Assembly: GCA_943333125.1 (NCBI GenBank)
Contig: CALQSB010000005.1
Location: forward strand, 1 to 64,000
DNA: 64,000 nucleotides
Direction of reading: 5' to 3'
Source of the DNA: Chitinophaga pinensis
GTDB taxonomy: Bacteria > Bacteroidota > Bacteroidia > Chitinophagales > Chitinophagaceae
Below the pieces are notes generated by a model. The model worked only from the letters and a program-made list of their open reading frames with translations. It had not been told where the DNA came from and did not search any database. Below, piece after piece: positions 28,602 to 37,745 of the stretch; position 1 is the first letter of the stretch; every line of letters begins with the position of its first letter. A program made the translations under genes and the position numbers.

Positions 28602-31600
28602 TTGATGATTGGAACAATTTTACTAATAATATTTTTCTTCCCTCTGAACGTAACGATATAATTTGCTGAGGACATTCTAAGCACATCTATCTGAGTTGAA
28701 TTAAATCCTTTGGCAACAAAAATATCTTTCCTTGCTAAGAATCTTCCCTGCAGATCATAAATAATTACACTTCCTAAATCAGATTCGGGCGAGAATATTC
28801 TTACCACAACCTGACCACTGTTATTACTATACGCTGATAATGTTTGTGCCAGGCTATCTGATGGATATATGGTAAGTCTTCCGTCAACGTAAGTAAATGA
28901 ATAGTTTGCAGATGCTGCATCAGCAGGACTAGCGGTAAATATTCCCGGAGCAGATGAAGTTGTTGCTGATGTATTAACAACAGGCTGACTAACTAAATCA
29001 GAAGCTGTTTCTCCCAAAACAAATCCTGAATATATAAATCTGAATTGAGGATTTGCAGTGCCTTCCAGTTTAACGGTATCGGCAACGGCAATTTGCAAAG
29101 GAGCTTTTAATACTTCAAGTGGATTTGTAACATCAACAGCAGGGAAATAATTAGGACTACCTGCCTGAGAAGCTGTAATAATAGTTGTACCTGCTCCAAC
29201 AATGTGAATCGTGTTTCCGTTTACAATTGTAGCCACGTTATTATCACTACTGGTTAATTCAATAGGAATAGTAGAATTGGTGCTAGTTACCAAAGGAATA
29301 AAATCTCCCTGACCGTATGTTACTGCTGGTAAAGAATTAAATGTGATTACCTGAGTTTGTCTTTCCACTACAGACAATACACCATCCAGGTAACTAATTT
29401 CGTAATTCTGTGCAGATGCACCAGATGCAGTTATTGGATAAGTGCCGATTGGAGATGCCTGAGTTGCTGTTGTTACTAATGTTGGTAACGTTAACAACAC
29501 TGATTCTGTTTCACCATTTACAAATCCTGTATAAGTTGCCGTTAGTGTTGGATTAACATCCCCCTGAAATTTTGCCAGATCATCAGCTTTAATAGTTAAA
29601 GGCGCTTTATTTATCAAAAGTGGCTGAGTTTCATTAGCATCAACATAAGTACCATCGGAAGCCTGAGTAACGGTAATATTTGTTGTTCCTACACCTACGA
29701 TATGAATAATCCCAGTGCTTGAAATTGTGGCTACAGAAGGATCTGAACTTGAATAAACAATTGGCTGAGTAATATTCAAACTCGAAACTGCTGAATTAAA
29801 ATCCGCATCACCATAAATTCTTGGAGCTATTGGATTGAAAACAAATGGAGTCATCAGCGGTTGAGAACCCACTCCGAAATAACCCACTGTTGTTGAAGTG
29901 GCATCAACTGAATTAATAAAATTATCCCCGATTCCGAAAGGTACGCTCCATGCCGTTCCTAAATTTTTTATCATCCCAATTCTTGAATTGGCCTGGGTAG
30001 CAAATAACGCTCCTTCCAGAGCCGCATCCCATTTAATATTGATACCCAAATCTCCTGATCCGGAAACTCTGCCCACTTTCCAAACAGCATTTACCACAGA
30101 AAGCAAATCTGTTCCGCTGAGTGGGGTTCCGCCAATCATACCATCTGTGGTAATTCCTTCATAAACATTGGCTGTTAAATTTGAAGAGGATACCGGAGCA
30201 AATGTTATTGGCAAATAGTGTGCAGCACTTCCTACTGGAAATAATTTTTCTGATCCCACAAGATCAATTCTTAAAGTTCCTGTAGTTGTAGCATTGGAAA
30301 TCGTGGCTATATATTTTGTAGTATTAAATGGAGCACCGCCAATGTCTTTACCATTTTTTATTCTGATGGTATCTGTAGGTCTGATTGAAAGCACTCCTGT
30401 GTTTATGGTTAAAATACTATCCACTACGGCAGTTCTGTTTGTTGTTGCCGATGCATTAAATGTTACATTTCTCATCGTACCAACAGAAATCGTACTGAAA
30501 GGCTGTGTTGTAGCTGCATCAAAAATAAAATCTGTAGAAGAAGAAATTGACTGCGTTCCTATACTACCGATACTTCCGTCAATTCCATTAATATTAGCCG
30601 TTCTAAGTACAGGAAAATTTCCTGAAATAGTCGCAGAAGCAGGTGTAGCAGTTAATGGATTGGAAATCGTAATGGTACTTGAGCTGCTGCTTGTTCCAAT
30701 GATGAAACTATTAGCAGGTATTCCAGTTCCCGTAACATACAAGCCATTATAAACCCCTGCAGTATTTATTATTGAACTATATGCGGCAGGATCAAGTGAT
30801 ATAGTATAGCCTCCGACAACACCAGTTGTGACCGCTGTAGTTATAGTTAAGGCTGCCTTTGTTTGAAGACTACCCGTTCCCGAAATGCTATAAGTGCTGA
30901 AATTTATTTTTCCATTAATTAAAGAATTCGTTGTTCCGTTTACTGAAAGATTCGCGTTTAAAGTAACATCAGATCCTGCACCAACAGACAATGCCCCTAA
31001 CGGCAAAAATGTTCCTGTACCACTAATAGTCTGAGGGGCAATTCCTTTCATTAAAAGATTTGAAGAGGTGAATCCTGTTGCCGATCCTAATGTTCCGCTG
31101 TTAATGATATTGCCTGAAATCGGAGAAGCCCCTGATCCTTTTATATAAAAAGTAGACCCTGATTCTATGGTTAGATTGTCGATATTATAAAAGAAATCAC
31201 CGGTAACAGTTTGATTATTTCCAACAGTTACATTTGACAGTCTTCTTGCCGAAAATATATTTGAAGAGGTAACCAATGTGTTAGGAATAGAGGCTTCAAA
31301 CCTTAACGTACTTCCTGATTGAAGATCCAAAGGATTATATGAAGACGTTGAAGTAAACATTGAATTTCCACCTTCATAAATCAATGTTGATCCATTTTTA
31401 AATACCACTGCATTAGGCACTCCCGAGTTTGAACCAAATGGGAAATAGGTAATTAATGTATTTACTCTGCATGTTGATCCACTTTCAAAAAACAGTGAGC
31501 CTCCAACTGCAGGATTTGATGCCGTTGTTCTGCTTGCACCCAATGATAAAGCCATAGATCCAAAAACTCTGCCCGTTGCATTTGTATTTAGAAGTAAATT

Positions 31601-32050
31601 ATTACCGGAAGTTGCAGCCACAGAATCAGCTACAGTTAATTTAAAACTACAACCTGCATTTATCAGAAAATCATCTGCTGCAGTTGCATCTCCATTAATA
31701 GTAATCGTTCCAGTGCCTGTTGAAGGTCTAACCAAAGTAAGACTGCCTCCATTTCTTATGATCAGCTGGCTGACAGCCGTACTTCCGCAGGTAGCGGTAA
31801 CGAGACCAGTGGTGGGAGTAGCTCCGCCAACGTTAGTGCCATCGATAATTAAAATGTCGGTGGGATCATTAACCGTTCTATTAGTACCTGATCCATCTAA
31901 AGCGGTGTTCCACTTAGGACTTGATGAAGAAGTAGACGTAAAACTCAAATTACTTGTAGCTCCGGTTCCGCCAATCCAGAAATAAGTGGTTTGGGCGCCT
32001 GCCAAAAGAGTCATTGAAGTCAACACTAAAATGATTAAAGATTTTTTCAT
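28598..32050 (-). CDS. Large secreted MBG/Ig-repeat protein with T9SS-like tail
   Basis: A 1,150-aa protein with signal peptide (ending LLAGAQ). Residues 20-700 are Ser/Thr/Gly-rich beta-repeat sequence (TYFWIGGTG start, then VVFKNGSTL-type strands). Residues about 740-1060 contain Ig-like and MBG-type repeats (LNITQPIVYSSSDPSVATI, APLTIKADDLAKFQGD, YTGFVNGE). The last 80 residues resemble a T9SS sorting domain (VVRIFSPESDLGSVIIYDLQGR). No catalytic motif is recognised. Its place inside the operon, before the lyase gene and after the KdgF gene, suggests a surface protein that binds substrate or cells; this is inference. The Ig-like repeats resemble those of the PL6 protein. Confidence 0.85.
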   Translation of the reverse strand: MKKSLIILVLTSMTLLAGAQTTYFWIGGTGATSNLSFTSTSSSSPKWNTALDGSGTNRTVNDPTDILIIDGTNVGGATPTTGLVTATCGSTAVSQLIIRNGGSLTLVRPSTGTGTITINGDATAADDFLINAGCSFKLTVADSVAATSGNNLLLNTNATGRVFGSMALSLGASRTTASNPAVGGSLFFESGSTCRVNTLITYFPFGSNSGVPNAVVFKNGSTLIYEGGNSMFTSTSSYNPLDLQSGSTLRFEASIPNTLVTSSNIFSARRLSNVTVGNNQTVTGDFFYNIDNLTIESGSTFYIKGSGASPISGNIINSGTLGSATGFTSSNLLMKGIAPQTISGTGTFLPLGALSVGAGSDVTLNANLSVNGTTNSLINGKINFSTYSISGTGSLQTKAALTITTAVTTGVVGGYTISLDPAAYSSIINTAGVYNGLYVTGTGIPANSFIIGTSSSSSTITISNPLTATPASATISGNFPVLRTANINGIDGSIGSIGTQSISSSTDFIFDAATTQPFSTISVGTMRNVTFNASATTNRTAVVDSILTINTGVLSIRPTDTIRIKNGKDIGGAPFNTTKYIATISNATTTGTLRIDLVGSEKLFPVGSAAHYLPITFAPVSSSNLTANVYEGITTDGMIGGTPLSGTDLLSVVNAVWKVGRVSGSGDLGINIKWDAALEGALFATQANSRIGMIKNLGTAWSVPFGIGDNFINSVDATSTTVGYFGVGSQPLMTPFVFNPIAPRIYGDADFNSAVSSLNITQPIVYSSSDPSVATISSTGIIHIVGVGTTNITVTQASDGTYVDANETQPLLINKAPLTIKADDLAKFQGDVNPTLTATYTGFVNGETESVLLTLPTLVTTATQASPIGTYPITASGASAQNYEISYLDGVLSVVERQTQVITFNSLPAVTYGQGDFIPLVTSTNSTIPIELTSSDNNVATIVNGNTIHIVGAGTTIITASQAGSPNYFPAVDVTNPLEVLKAPLQIAVADTVKLEGTANPQFRFIYSGFVLGETASDLVSQPVVNTSATTSSAPGIFTASPADAASANYSFTYVDGRLTIYPSDSLAQTLSAYSNNSGQVVVRIFSPESDLGSVIIYDLQGRFLARKDIFVAKGFNSTQIDVLRMSSANYIVTFRGKKNIISKIVPIIK

Positions 32051-32119
32051 TGATATTATTTTTCTGATTATTTTATTAAACTAAAAATCCGGTATAAAAT
32101 AAATTGCGCTTAAAACTAA

Positions 32120-32479
32120 CTATAAAATAAAGTCTTGGCGCATTGGATTAAATACATCCACTAATACTCCTTTATCCAAACAAACAACTCCATGAATGAG
32201 ATTTGAATGAACATAAAATACATCCCCTGCATTTAATACTTTTTTAATCCCGTCTATCTCCACTTCAAATGAACCACTTTCAATAAGTGACATTTGAATA
32301 TGAGGATGCTGATGCAAGGATCCTATTCCGCCTGTCTCAAAGGATACCCTTACCATCATTAGATTTTTGTCATAAGATAAGATTTTTCTACTGACCCCTT
32401 CGGCCATTTGCTGCCATTCAATTTGTGAACTGTCTACAAATGTCTCAGTTGTTAATCCCAATGTTTCTGTCGTTGACAT
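32120..32479 (-). CDS. kdgF: KdgF-like cupin, unsaturated uronate converting enzyme
   Basis: A 119-aa single-domain cupin. Metal ligands appear in SLHQHPHIQMSLIESGSFEVE (His, His, Gln or Glu) and in VFYVHSNLIHGV (His). KdgF proteins open 4,5-unsaturated monouronates to 5-keto-4-deoxyuronate (the same compound as DEH from alginate). It lacks a signal peptide, so it is cytoplasmic. It follows the PL17-like exolyase gene by 27 bp, matching a role right after monomer release. The name rests on cupin motifs, size and context. Confidence 0.85.
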   Translation of the reverse strand: MSTTETLGLTTETFVDSSQIEWQQMAEGVSRKILSYDKNLMMVRVSFETGGIGSLHQHPHIQMSLIESGSFEVEIDGIKKVLNAGDVFYVHSNLIHGVVCLDKGVLVDVFNPMRQDFIL

Positions 32480-32506
32480 AATTTGAATTTTTGTTATAGT
32501 TTATAG

Positions 32507-34699
32507 TTAAAGTTTTTTATGATCATATTCCACATAATATGGTCCAATCCATTCAAAGTTAAATTTGTCAGTTGTAAATTTATGCTTTAAATGATCATCA
32601 AAGTTATTATTACATTGAATGATGAAGAGCTGTTTTTCTGCAATATTTATTTGTACTGCAGTAAATTCTTCGTTGTCCTGAATTTTCGTGATTGATTTAA
32701 TTTCAGATTTCGACTTGACTGCAATTTCTGAAACAGGATTAAAATTTCCATGCGCTTCAATTACATTTATAAATGTTTGATTTTTATTTCTGGCTCTAAG
32801 AATATACGAAGGATCATTTCTAAGATTAAAGTTGGGATCATTAGCCCCTATTCTTGTAAAGAAAATATCCAGCGAATCATTCGACAGTGTAGATATCGTA
32901 TAAAATGTTTTGTGATTTAAAAAAGTAAACTGAGTAAACGGGGCTATTTTTTCAGCATGAGCTTCCACCCACAAATGCTGATATCCATTTTTAATTCCTA
33001 ATGGACTTAATGCTGTATTGTTAGAAATATATTTAAAGCTGGTACTCATCACCGTTCCAATAAAATTAAAGGGCAAATCGTACTGATGTACCGAATCTGA
33101 AAATGTTTTGAAAATATCTGCAACAATTACTTTTTCAACACCCGGAATATGAATCATATATTCTGATCTAAAAAGTTTTACATTGTTGTAAGCATGATCA
33201 TCCATTGCTGATACCACTTGTAAATTTTGATTTCCTGTTTGACCAAATAATCTTTCAGGGTGATTTAATTCACTTATTTTTTCTACCCCATTATAATGAC
33301 TGGTTTCGTCAACCGTAATGGTATTATGCGCAATGGTTTGCTGAGCATAAGTATTTGTTTCAGGAAGATATCTTCCACCCCATTTTTGTTCGATATTGAT
33401 ATATCTTACAGCTCCATAATCCTGCAGAATTTCATTTCCTTTATCATAAAACTGAATGTTTAATTTATCATAATGGCCATGAGATAATCCATGAGAGCTG
33501 TACTTATAAATCAGCGTAGACAAATCATTTCCTTTCCCAGTTCTCAAAACAGATACTCCTCCTTTTTTACCATCAGCACCATCTTTGTATTCTGCAGATT
33601 GATAAGGGTAACTTGAAGTTTTGTAGTTTAATGAAATTATTTTCTTGCTGATATCTACTCCACCCCTGTTTAAAATTACTTTGTTTTGTGCTTTACAAAT
33701 AGGCAAATAAGAAGAATCATACCCATAAGCTTGCCAGGCCAGATCAATGGCATTTACCACTTCATTGGTCTGATAAGTTTTATCTTTTAACGCATCATTA
33801 TAACTAAAAAATTCTCCGGAGATATTTGTTTGTTGCAAAGCCACATCTAAAGCTTTTTTCAAAATACTGTCTCTGTATTGAAATATTTTCAAAGCCGGTT
33901 TTAGATGATTGATTGCGTTTGCAAAAAGATAAAAAGGCAAAATCGCATAACGGGTATAGTAAGGTCCTTCATTATAATATCCATCAGAAGAAAATAATCC
34001 ATCAAGGTGAGCAAGAAATCCAGCCTTGCCATCTTTTTCAGTTCCGTATAATGCCATGTTGATATAATCGTCGTTATCAGATGCAATGCCTACAATGCCT
34101 ACTCCTGCACATGCCCATACGGCGTGGTTATGAATAAGGTTGAACCAATTTTTTTGATCCGTCACAAAATAATTTACTATAGGAGCAAATGCCTTATCCG
34201 CTATGATTTTCCTTTCGTCTTTTGTAAGGAAATTATTAACGAGATCAAAAGCCATTCCAGCATAGACCAGCCAGTTAGCATCATTAAGCGCCTGCCAGAA
34301 CAATCTTCCCGGAGATGAACTTGTTGCCTGCGGATGATTTTTTAAAGTAGGATTTAATAACGTGTATTTCATTAAAACATTCTTCACCAGCAGTGCATAT
34401 TTTTCATCCCCTGTAATCTGGTACATCAATCCCGAATTGAATATTAAGTTATAAATAAATTTATGCTGATCATGAGTATATCCTCCTGCTGCATCTTTTG
34501 GAAAAGGCACATCTATATCTTTTAATAAATAAGGATCCACTTCCTTTTTGATATTTACAAATGACTGATTCAATAATTCATTTGATTTTAAATTACTGAC
34601 CACATAATTCAGGTCTTTTTTTGTAGCAAAAGCAACAGGATGTACCTGAGCATTGATTAGCTGTGAACTAAAGATTAATATGGTCAGTACTTTTTTCAT
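32507..34699 (-). CDS. PL17-type oligoalginate lyase (heparinase II/III family)
   Basis: A 730-aa protein with signal peptide (MKKVLTILIFSSQLINAQ). The N-terminal alpha/alpha toroid (about 20-350) has NLIHNHAVWACAGVGIVGI with Asn-His and YNEGPYYTRYAILPFYLF with candidate catalytic Tyr. The heparinase II/III beta-sandwich (about 370-640) has SHGLSHGHYDKLNIQF and AHNTITVDETSHYN. These segments match exolytic PL17 alginate lyases, which release unsaturated monouronate from oligomers. It is the first gene of the minus-strand operon, with the operator-like site and lacI divergently upstream. Location is probably periplasmic. Confidence in family is high; polymer specificity is inferred. Confidence 0.92.
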   Translation of the reverse strand: MKKVLTILIFSSQLINAQVHPVAFATKKDLNYVVSNLKSNELLNQSFVNIKKEVDPYLLKDIDVPFPKDAAGGYTHDQHKFIYNLIFNSGLMYQITGDEKYALLVKNVLMKYTLLNPTLKNHPQATSSSPGRLFWQALNDANWLVYAGMAFDLVNNFLTKDERKIIADKAFAPIVNYFVTDQKNWFNLIHNHAVWACAGVGIVGIASDNDDYINMALYGTEKDGKAGFLAHLDGLFSSDGYYNEGPYYTRYAILPFYLFANAINHLKPALKIFQYRDSILKKALDVALQQTNISGEFFSYNDALKDKTYQTNEVVNAIDLAWQAYGYDSSYLPICKAQNKVILNRGGVDISKKIISLNYKTSSYPYQSAEYKDGADGKKGGVSVLRTGKGNDLSTLIYKYSSHGLSHGHYDKLNIQFYDKGNEILQDYGAVRYINIEQKWGGRYLPETNTYAQQTIAHNTITVDETSHYNGVEKISELNHPERLFGQTGNQNLQVVSAMDDHAYNNVKLFRSEYMIHIPGVEKVIVADIFKTFSDSVHQYDLPFNFIGTVMSTSFKYISNNTALSPLGIKNGYQHLWVEAHAEKIAPFTQFTFLNHKTFYTISTLSNDSLDIFFTRIGANDPNFNLRNDPSYILRARNKNQTFINVIEAHGNFNPVSEIAVKSKSEIKSITKIQDNEEFTAVQINIAEKQLFIIQCNNNFDDHLKHKFTTDKFNFEWIGPYYVEYDHKKL

Positions 34700-35011
34700 T
34701 TATCTAATCGCCATCAAAATTACCATTCAAAGTTTAGTCTTTTAAAAATGTGTCCGCTAAAATTAATGCTCCGTGTTTTTTGAGTTCTCCTAAATAGTCC
34801 TTGCTAATGTAATATTATCCGTAATTAATAAAGAATTAACGATAAACATTGTTTTATTTTATTCAATATTTTAGGTGATATCTTAGATAATATTCACCAT
34901 AATCATATTAATACTAAAAATAAACAAAACAATAAGTATGGCAACGATGCCGGAAAGGGTGCCGGTAATTTATGAAACATTGTCAGAAACATATCATAAT
35001 TTTAGCCCTTT
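34700..35011. other. Divergent promoter region between the lyase operon and lacI
   Basis: A 312-bp AT-rich region separating the minus-strand catabolic operon from the plus-strand lacI-kduI-kduD unit. It contains the LacI-type site at 34940. A minus-strand TAATTTTG (34715-34722) fits the TAnnTTTG -7 consensus of Bacteroidota, but I could not find a matching -33 element and it is very near the start codon, so it is weak. No hairpin terminator is evident. Confidence 0.6.
34940..34960. promoter_or_regulatory. LacI-type operator-like site between the divergent units
   Basis: GGCAACGATGCC, a palindrome with one central mismatch and a central CG, is followed by GGAAAGGGT and then GCCGGTAA. It lies 52 bp before the lacI start and about 240 bp before the PL17 start, so bound repressor could govern both directions and autoregulate lacI. 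The same 21-bp block, with the core inverted at two bases, is at 12888. Confidence 0.65.
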
Positions 35012-36025
35012 ATGGAAAGGCAAATTACAATAAAAGACATTGCAATAGCACTGAGATTGTCCACTTCAACAGTAAGCCGGGCGCTAAGAGACGCCCCGGA
35101 TGTTGGCGAAGAAACGAGAAAAGCGGTGAAAGCATTAGCCGAAGAACTGGATTACCAGCCTAATATGCTGGCATTGAGTCTGCTTAAAAAACAAACAAAT
35201 ACCATTGGTTTAATTATCCCTAATCTTGATTATGTTTTAGCCACAATGGTAAAAGGTATTGATGAAGTAGCATTAGAAGCCGGCTATACGGTAATGGTTT
35301 GCCAAAGTGATGAAAGCTTTGGAAGAGAAATTGTAAACACCAAAAGATTACTCGACAGTCTTGTAGATGGATTCATCATTTCAGTTTCGAGTGAAACCAT
35401 GATTTTTGAACACATAAAAAAAATTCAGGTAAAGAAAAAACCACTGGTTTTATTTGATCGCGTTATAAATAGTATCAATGCTCCTAAAATCAGATTAGAT
35501 AATTTTGAAGGTGGCCGAATTGCTACTCAGCATTTGATTGATCAGGGATATAAAAAGATTGCATTATTGGCAGGCCCCGAAAATCTCAGTATCAGCAATG
35601 AAAGAAAAGACGGTTACCTGCAAACCCTAAAGCAAAACAAAATTAAAACAGACAAGAACTTTATCATTCATTGTGATTTCAATCAGGAATATGCATACAT
35701 AGCCGCTAAAGAATTGCTAGCAATGAAACAGAGGCCAGATGCAATATTCTGCATCAGCGACAGATTAGCCATTGGTGCAATGCTGGCTATTAAAGAAGCC
35801 GGATTAAAAATGCCGAAAGACATTGGCTTAGTTGGCTTCAACAATGAACCCATTACCAAATTACTTACCCCTGCTATCAGCAGTGTAGAAATGTATGGAT
35901 TTGAAATTGGCAAAGCCACCGCAAAAGTATTTTTAGAATTAATACACAGCGAAACAGACATGTCTGATAAAGAAATAATCTTCAAACCCAAACTTTTCAT
36001 CAGAGAATCATCGAAGAGAAGCTAA
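35012..36025 (+). CDS. LacI/GalR-family transcriptional regulator
   Basis: A 337-aa regulator. Residues 1-50 form the LacI helix-turn-helix and hinge (IKDIAIALRLSTSTVSRALRD, then LDYQPNMLA), followed by a periplasmic-binding-protein-like sensor domain (TIGLIIPNLDY, LLDSLVDGFIIS, FDRVI, LVGFNNEPI). It opens the divergent unit lacI-kduI-kduD. The likely effector is a uronate intermediate such as KDG or 5-keto-4-deoxyuronate, by analogy with PUL-linked LacI regulators; this is inferred. Three operator-like sites in the window fit its family's palindromes. Confidence 0.93.
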   Translation: MERQITIKDIAIALRLSTSTVSRALRDAPDVGEETRKAVKALAEELDYQPNMLALSLLKKQTNTIGLIIPNLDYVLATMVKGIDEVALEAGYTVMVCQSDESFGREIVNTKRLLDSLVDGFIISVSSETMIFEHIKKIQVKKKPLVLFDRVINSINAPKIRLDNFEGGRIATQHLIDQGYKKIALLAGPENLSISNERKDGYLQTLKQNKIKTDKNFIIHCDFNQEYAYIAAKELLAMKQRPDAIFCISDRLAIGAMLAIKEAGLKMPKDIGLVGFNNEPITKLLTPAISSVEMYGFEIGKATAKVFLELIHSETDMSDKEIIFKPKLFIRESSKRS

Positions 36026-36099
36026 AGCTATTTTTTATTCTGTATAATTTTATCATCAAATATTTATCACTTATCCTTTAATTAAAAAAATAACATCAA

Positions 36100-36918
36100 A
36101 TGAGAATTATTCACACCGTTCATCCCGAAGATTTTGTAAAATACAATACAGAACAAATCAGGGAAAGATTTTTATTAGACAAGCTTGTGCATCATGGCCA
36201 AATTAATTGCGCCTATACCCATTACGACAGAATGATTGTTGGCGCTGCAAAACCAACCAGCGGAGCATTAACATTAGGCAATTACGATCAGCTGAAAAGT
36301 AATTTCTTTCTGGAAAGAAGAGAAATGGGGATCATCAATATTGCCGGAAAAGGAAGTATTGCTGTAGACGGAACGACATACGAACTGGATAAACTGGATT
36401 GTTTATATATCGGCAAAGGATCTAAAGATGTGCAGTTTTCTGGCAGTGAAGCAAAATTTATTTTCTTCTCTTGTCCGGCACATGCAGAACACCCCATCCA
36501 ACTAATGAAGGCCACTGATGCGACTCCTGCAGAAATGGGTTCTGCAGAAACTGCAAATCACAGAACTATAAATAAATATGTTCATACAGAAGGCTTGAAA
36601 AGTTGTCAACTAATGTTGGGCGTTACTAACTTCAAAAAAGGAAGCATCTGGAATACTATGCCTCCTCATTTACACGACAGAAGAATGGAAGCTTACTTTT
36701 ATTTTGACCTTCCAGAATCTCAGCGTATCATTCATTTTATGGGTGAACCACACGAAACAAGACATTTATTTTTGAATAACGAAGAAGCTATTGTCTCTCC
36801 TTCATGGAGTATTCATAGTGGCGTTGCTACTTCCTCTTATTCATTTATCTGGGCAATGGCTGGTGAAAATATTTCATTCACCGACATGGATCCGGTAAAT
36901 ATTATGAATCTAAAATAA
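36100..36918 (+). CDS. kduI: 5-dehydro-4-deoxy-D-glucuronate isomerase
   Basis: A 272-aa bicupin, near the usual 278 aa. It isomerises 5-keto-4-deoxyuronate (DKI, identical to alginate-derived DEH) to 3-deoxy-D-glycero-2,5-hexodiulosonate. The zinc site is in MPPHLHDRRMEAYFYF (two His and Glu), with a further His in GEPHETRHLF. The N-terminal VHPEDFVKYNTEQIRERFL is characteristic of KduI. It lies 74 bp after lacI and 9 bp before kduD, so the three are probably co-transcribed. Cytoplasmic. Confidence 0.96.
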   Translation: MRIIHTVHPEDFVKYNTEQIRERFLLDKLVHHGQINCAYTHYDRMIVGAAKPTSGALTLGNYDQLKSNFFLERREMGIINIAGKGSIAVDGTTYELDKLDCLYIGKGSKDVQFSGSEAKFIFFSCPAHAEHPIQLMKATDATPAEMGSAETANHRTINKYVHTEGLKSCQLMLGVTNFKKGSIWNTMPPHLHDRRMEAYFYFDLPESQRIIHFMGEPHETRHLFLNNEEAIVSPSWSIHSGVATSSYSFIWAMAGENISFTDMDPVNIMNLK

Positions 36919-36927
36919 TTCCACACT

Positions 36928-37689
36928 ATGATTAATTTCAGAGTAGATAATAAATTAGCCATCGTAACAGGTTGTAATAAAGGAATAGGAATGGAAATCG
37001 CAATTGCTCTTGCCGAAAATGGCGCCGATATCATTGGCGTAAGTAGCAAAATGAAAGAGTCGGGACAGGACGTTGAAAAAGCAGTAAATGATGCAGGAAG
37101 AAAATTCTATGCTTACAATGCTGATTTTACCAACAGAGATTCTCTCTATCAATTTCTTAATGATGTTCAAAAAGATCATCCGCGAATAGACATTCTGATT
37201 AACAACGCAGGTCATATTTTACGCACTCCTGTTGCCGAACATTCCGATGAATTTTGGGACACCATCATTGATATCAATTTGAATGCTCAATTTATCATCA
37301 CCAGAGAAATTGGCAAACAAATGATTAAGAATGGATATGGCAAAATCGTTTTTACCGCATCCCTGCTAAGCTTTCAGGGCGGAATAAATGTTCCTGGATA
37401 TGCTGCAAGTAAAGGCGCTATCGCTTCATTGATAAAAGCTTTTGCCAATGAGTGGGCAAAATTTGGTATTACCGTAAATGGCATCGCGCCTGGTTATATT
37501 GCCACAGAAAATACCGCGATGCTCAGAGCTGATAAAGACCGTAATGCTTCCATACTGGCAAGAATACCTGCAGGAAGATGGGGCGATCCTAAAGATATGG
37601 CTGGTGGATTTGCATTCCTCTCCTCACCTGCTTCTGATTATGTAAATGGAACCATTTTAACCATCGACGGTGGCTGGATGGGCAGATAA
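36928..37689 (+). CDS. kduD: 2-deoxy-D-gluconate 3-dehydrogenase / DKII reductase
   Basis: A 253-aa classical short-chain dehydrogenase. The cofactor motif is TGCNKGIGMEIA, NNAG is at about residue 89, and the catalytic Tyr-Lys pair is in PGYAASKGAIAS with Ser in FTASLLSFQGG. It reduces 3-deoxy-D-glycero-2,5-hexodiulosonate to 2-keto-3-deoxygluconate, feeding KdgK. Directly follows kduI, and a terminator hairpin lies 22 bp after its stop codon, closing the unit. Confidence 0.94.
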   Translation: MINFRVDNKLAIVTGCNKGIGMEIAIALAENGADIIGVSSKMKESGQDVEKAVNDAGRKFYAYNADFTNRDSLYQFLNDVQKDHPRIDILINNAGHILRTPVAEHSDEFWDTIIDINLNAQFIITREIGKQMIKNGYGKIVFTASLLSFQGGINVPGYAASKGAIASLIKAFANEWAKFGITVNGIAPGYIATENTAMLRADKDRNASILARIPAGRWGDPKDMAGGFAFLSSPASDYVNGTILTIDGGWMGR

Positions 37690-37711
37690 AAAATTATCGT
37701 TCGAATTTTTC

Positions 37712-37745
37712 AAAAAGCCGCTTCTTCATTGAAACGGCTTTTTTT
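37712..37745 (+). terminator. Intrinsic terminator after kduD
   Basis: AAAAAGCCG and its complement CGGCTTTTTT flank a short loop (CTTCTTCATTGAAA) and end in a run of T residues on the plus strand. The position 22 bp past kduD makes it the end of the lacI-kduI-kduD transcript. Confidence 0.85.

Noticed and set aside
34715-34722. Promoter for the lyase operon (TAATTTTG)
   Set aside because: Fits TAnnTTTG but is only about 16 bp from the start codon and lacks a -33 partner, so it is not listed as a feature.
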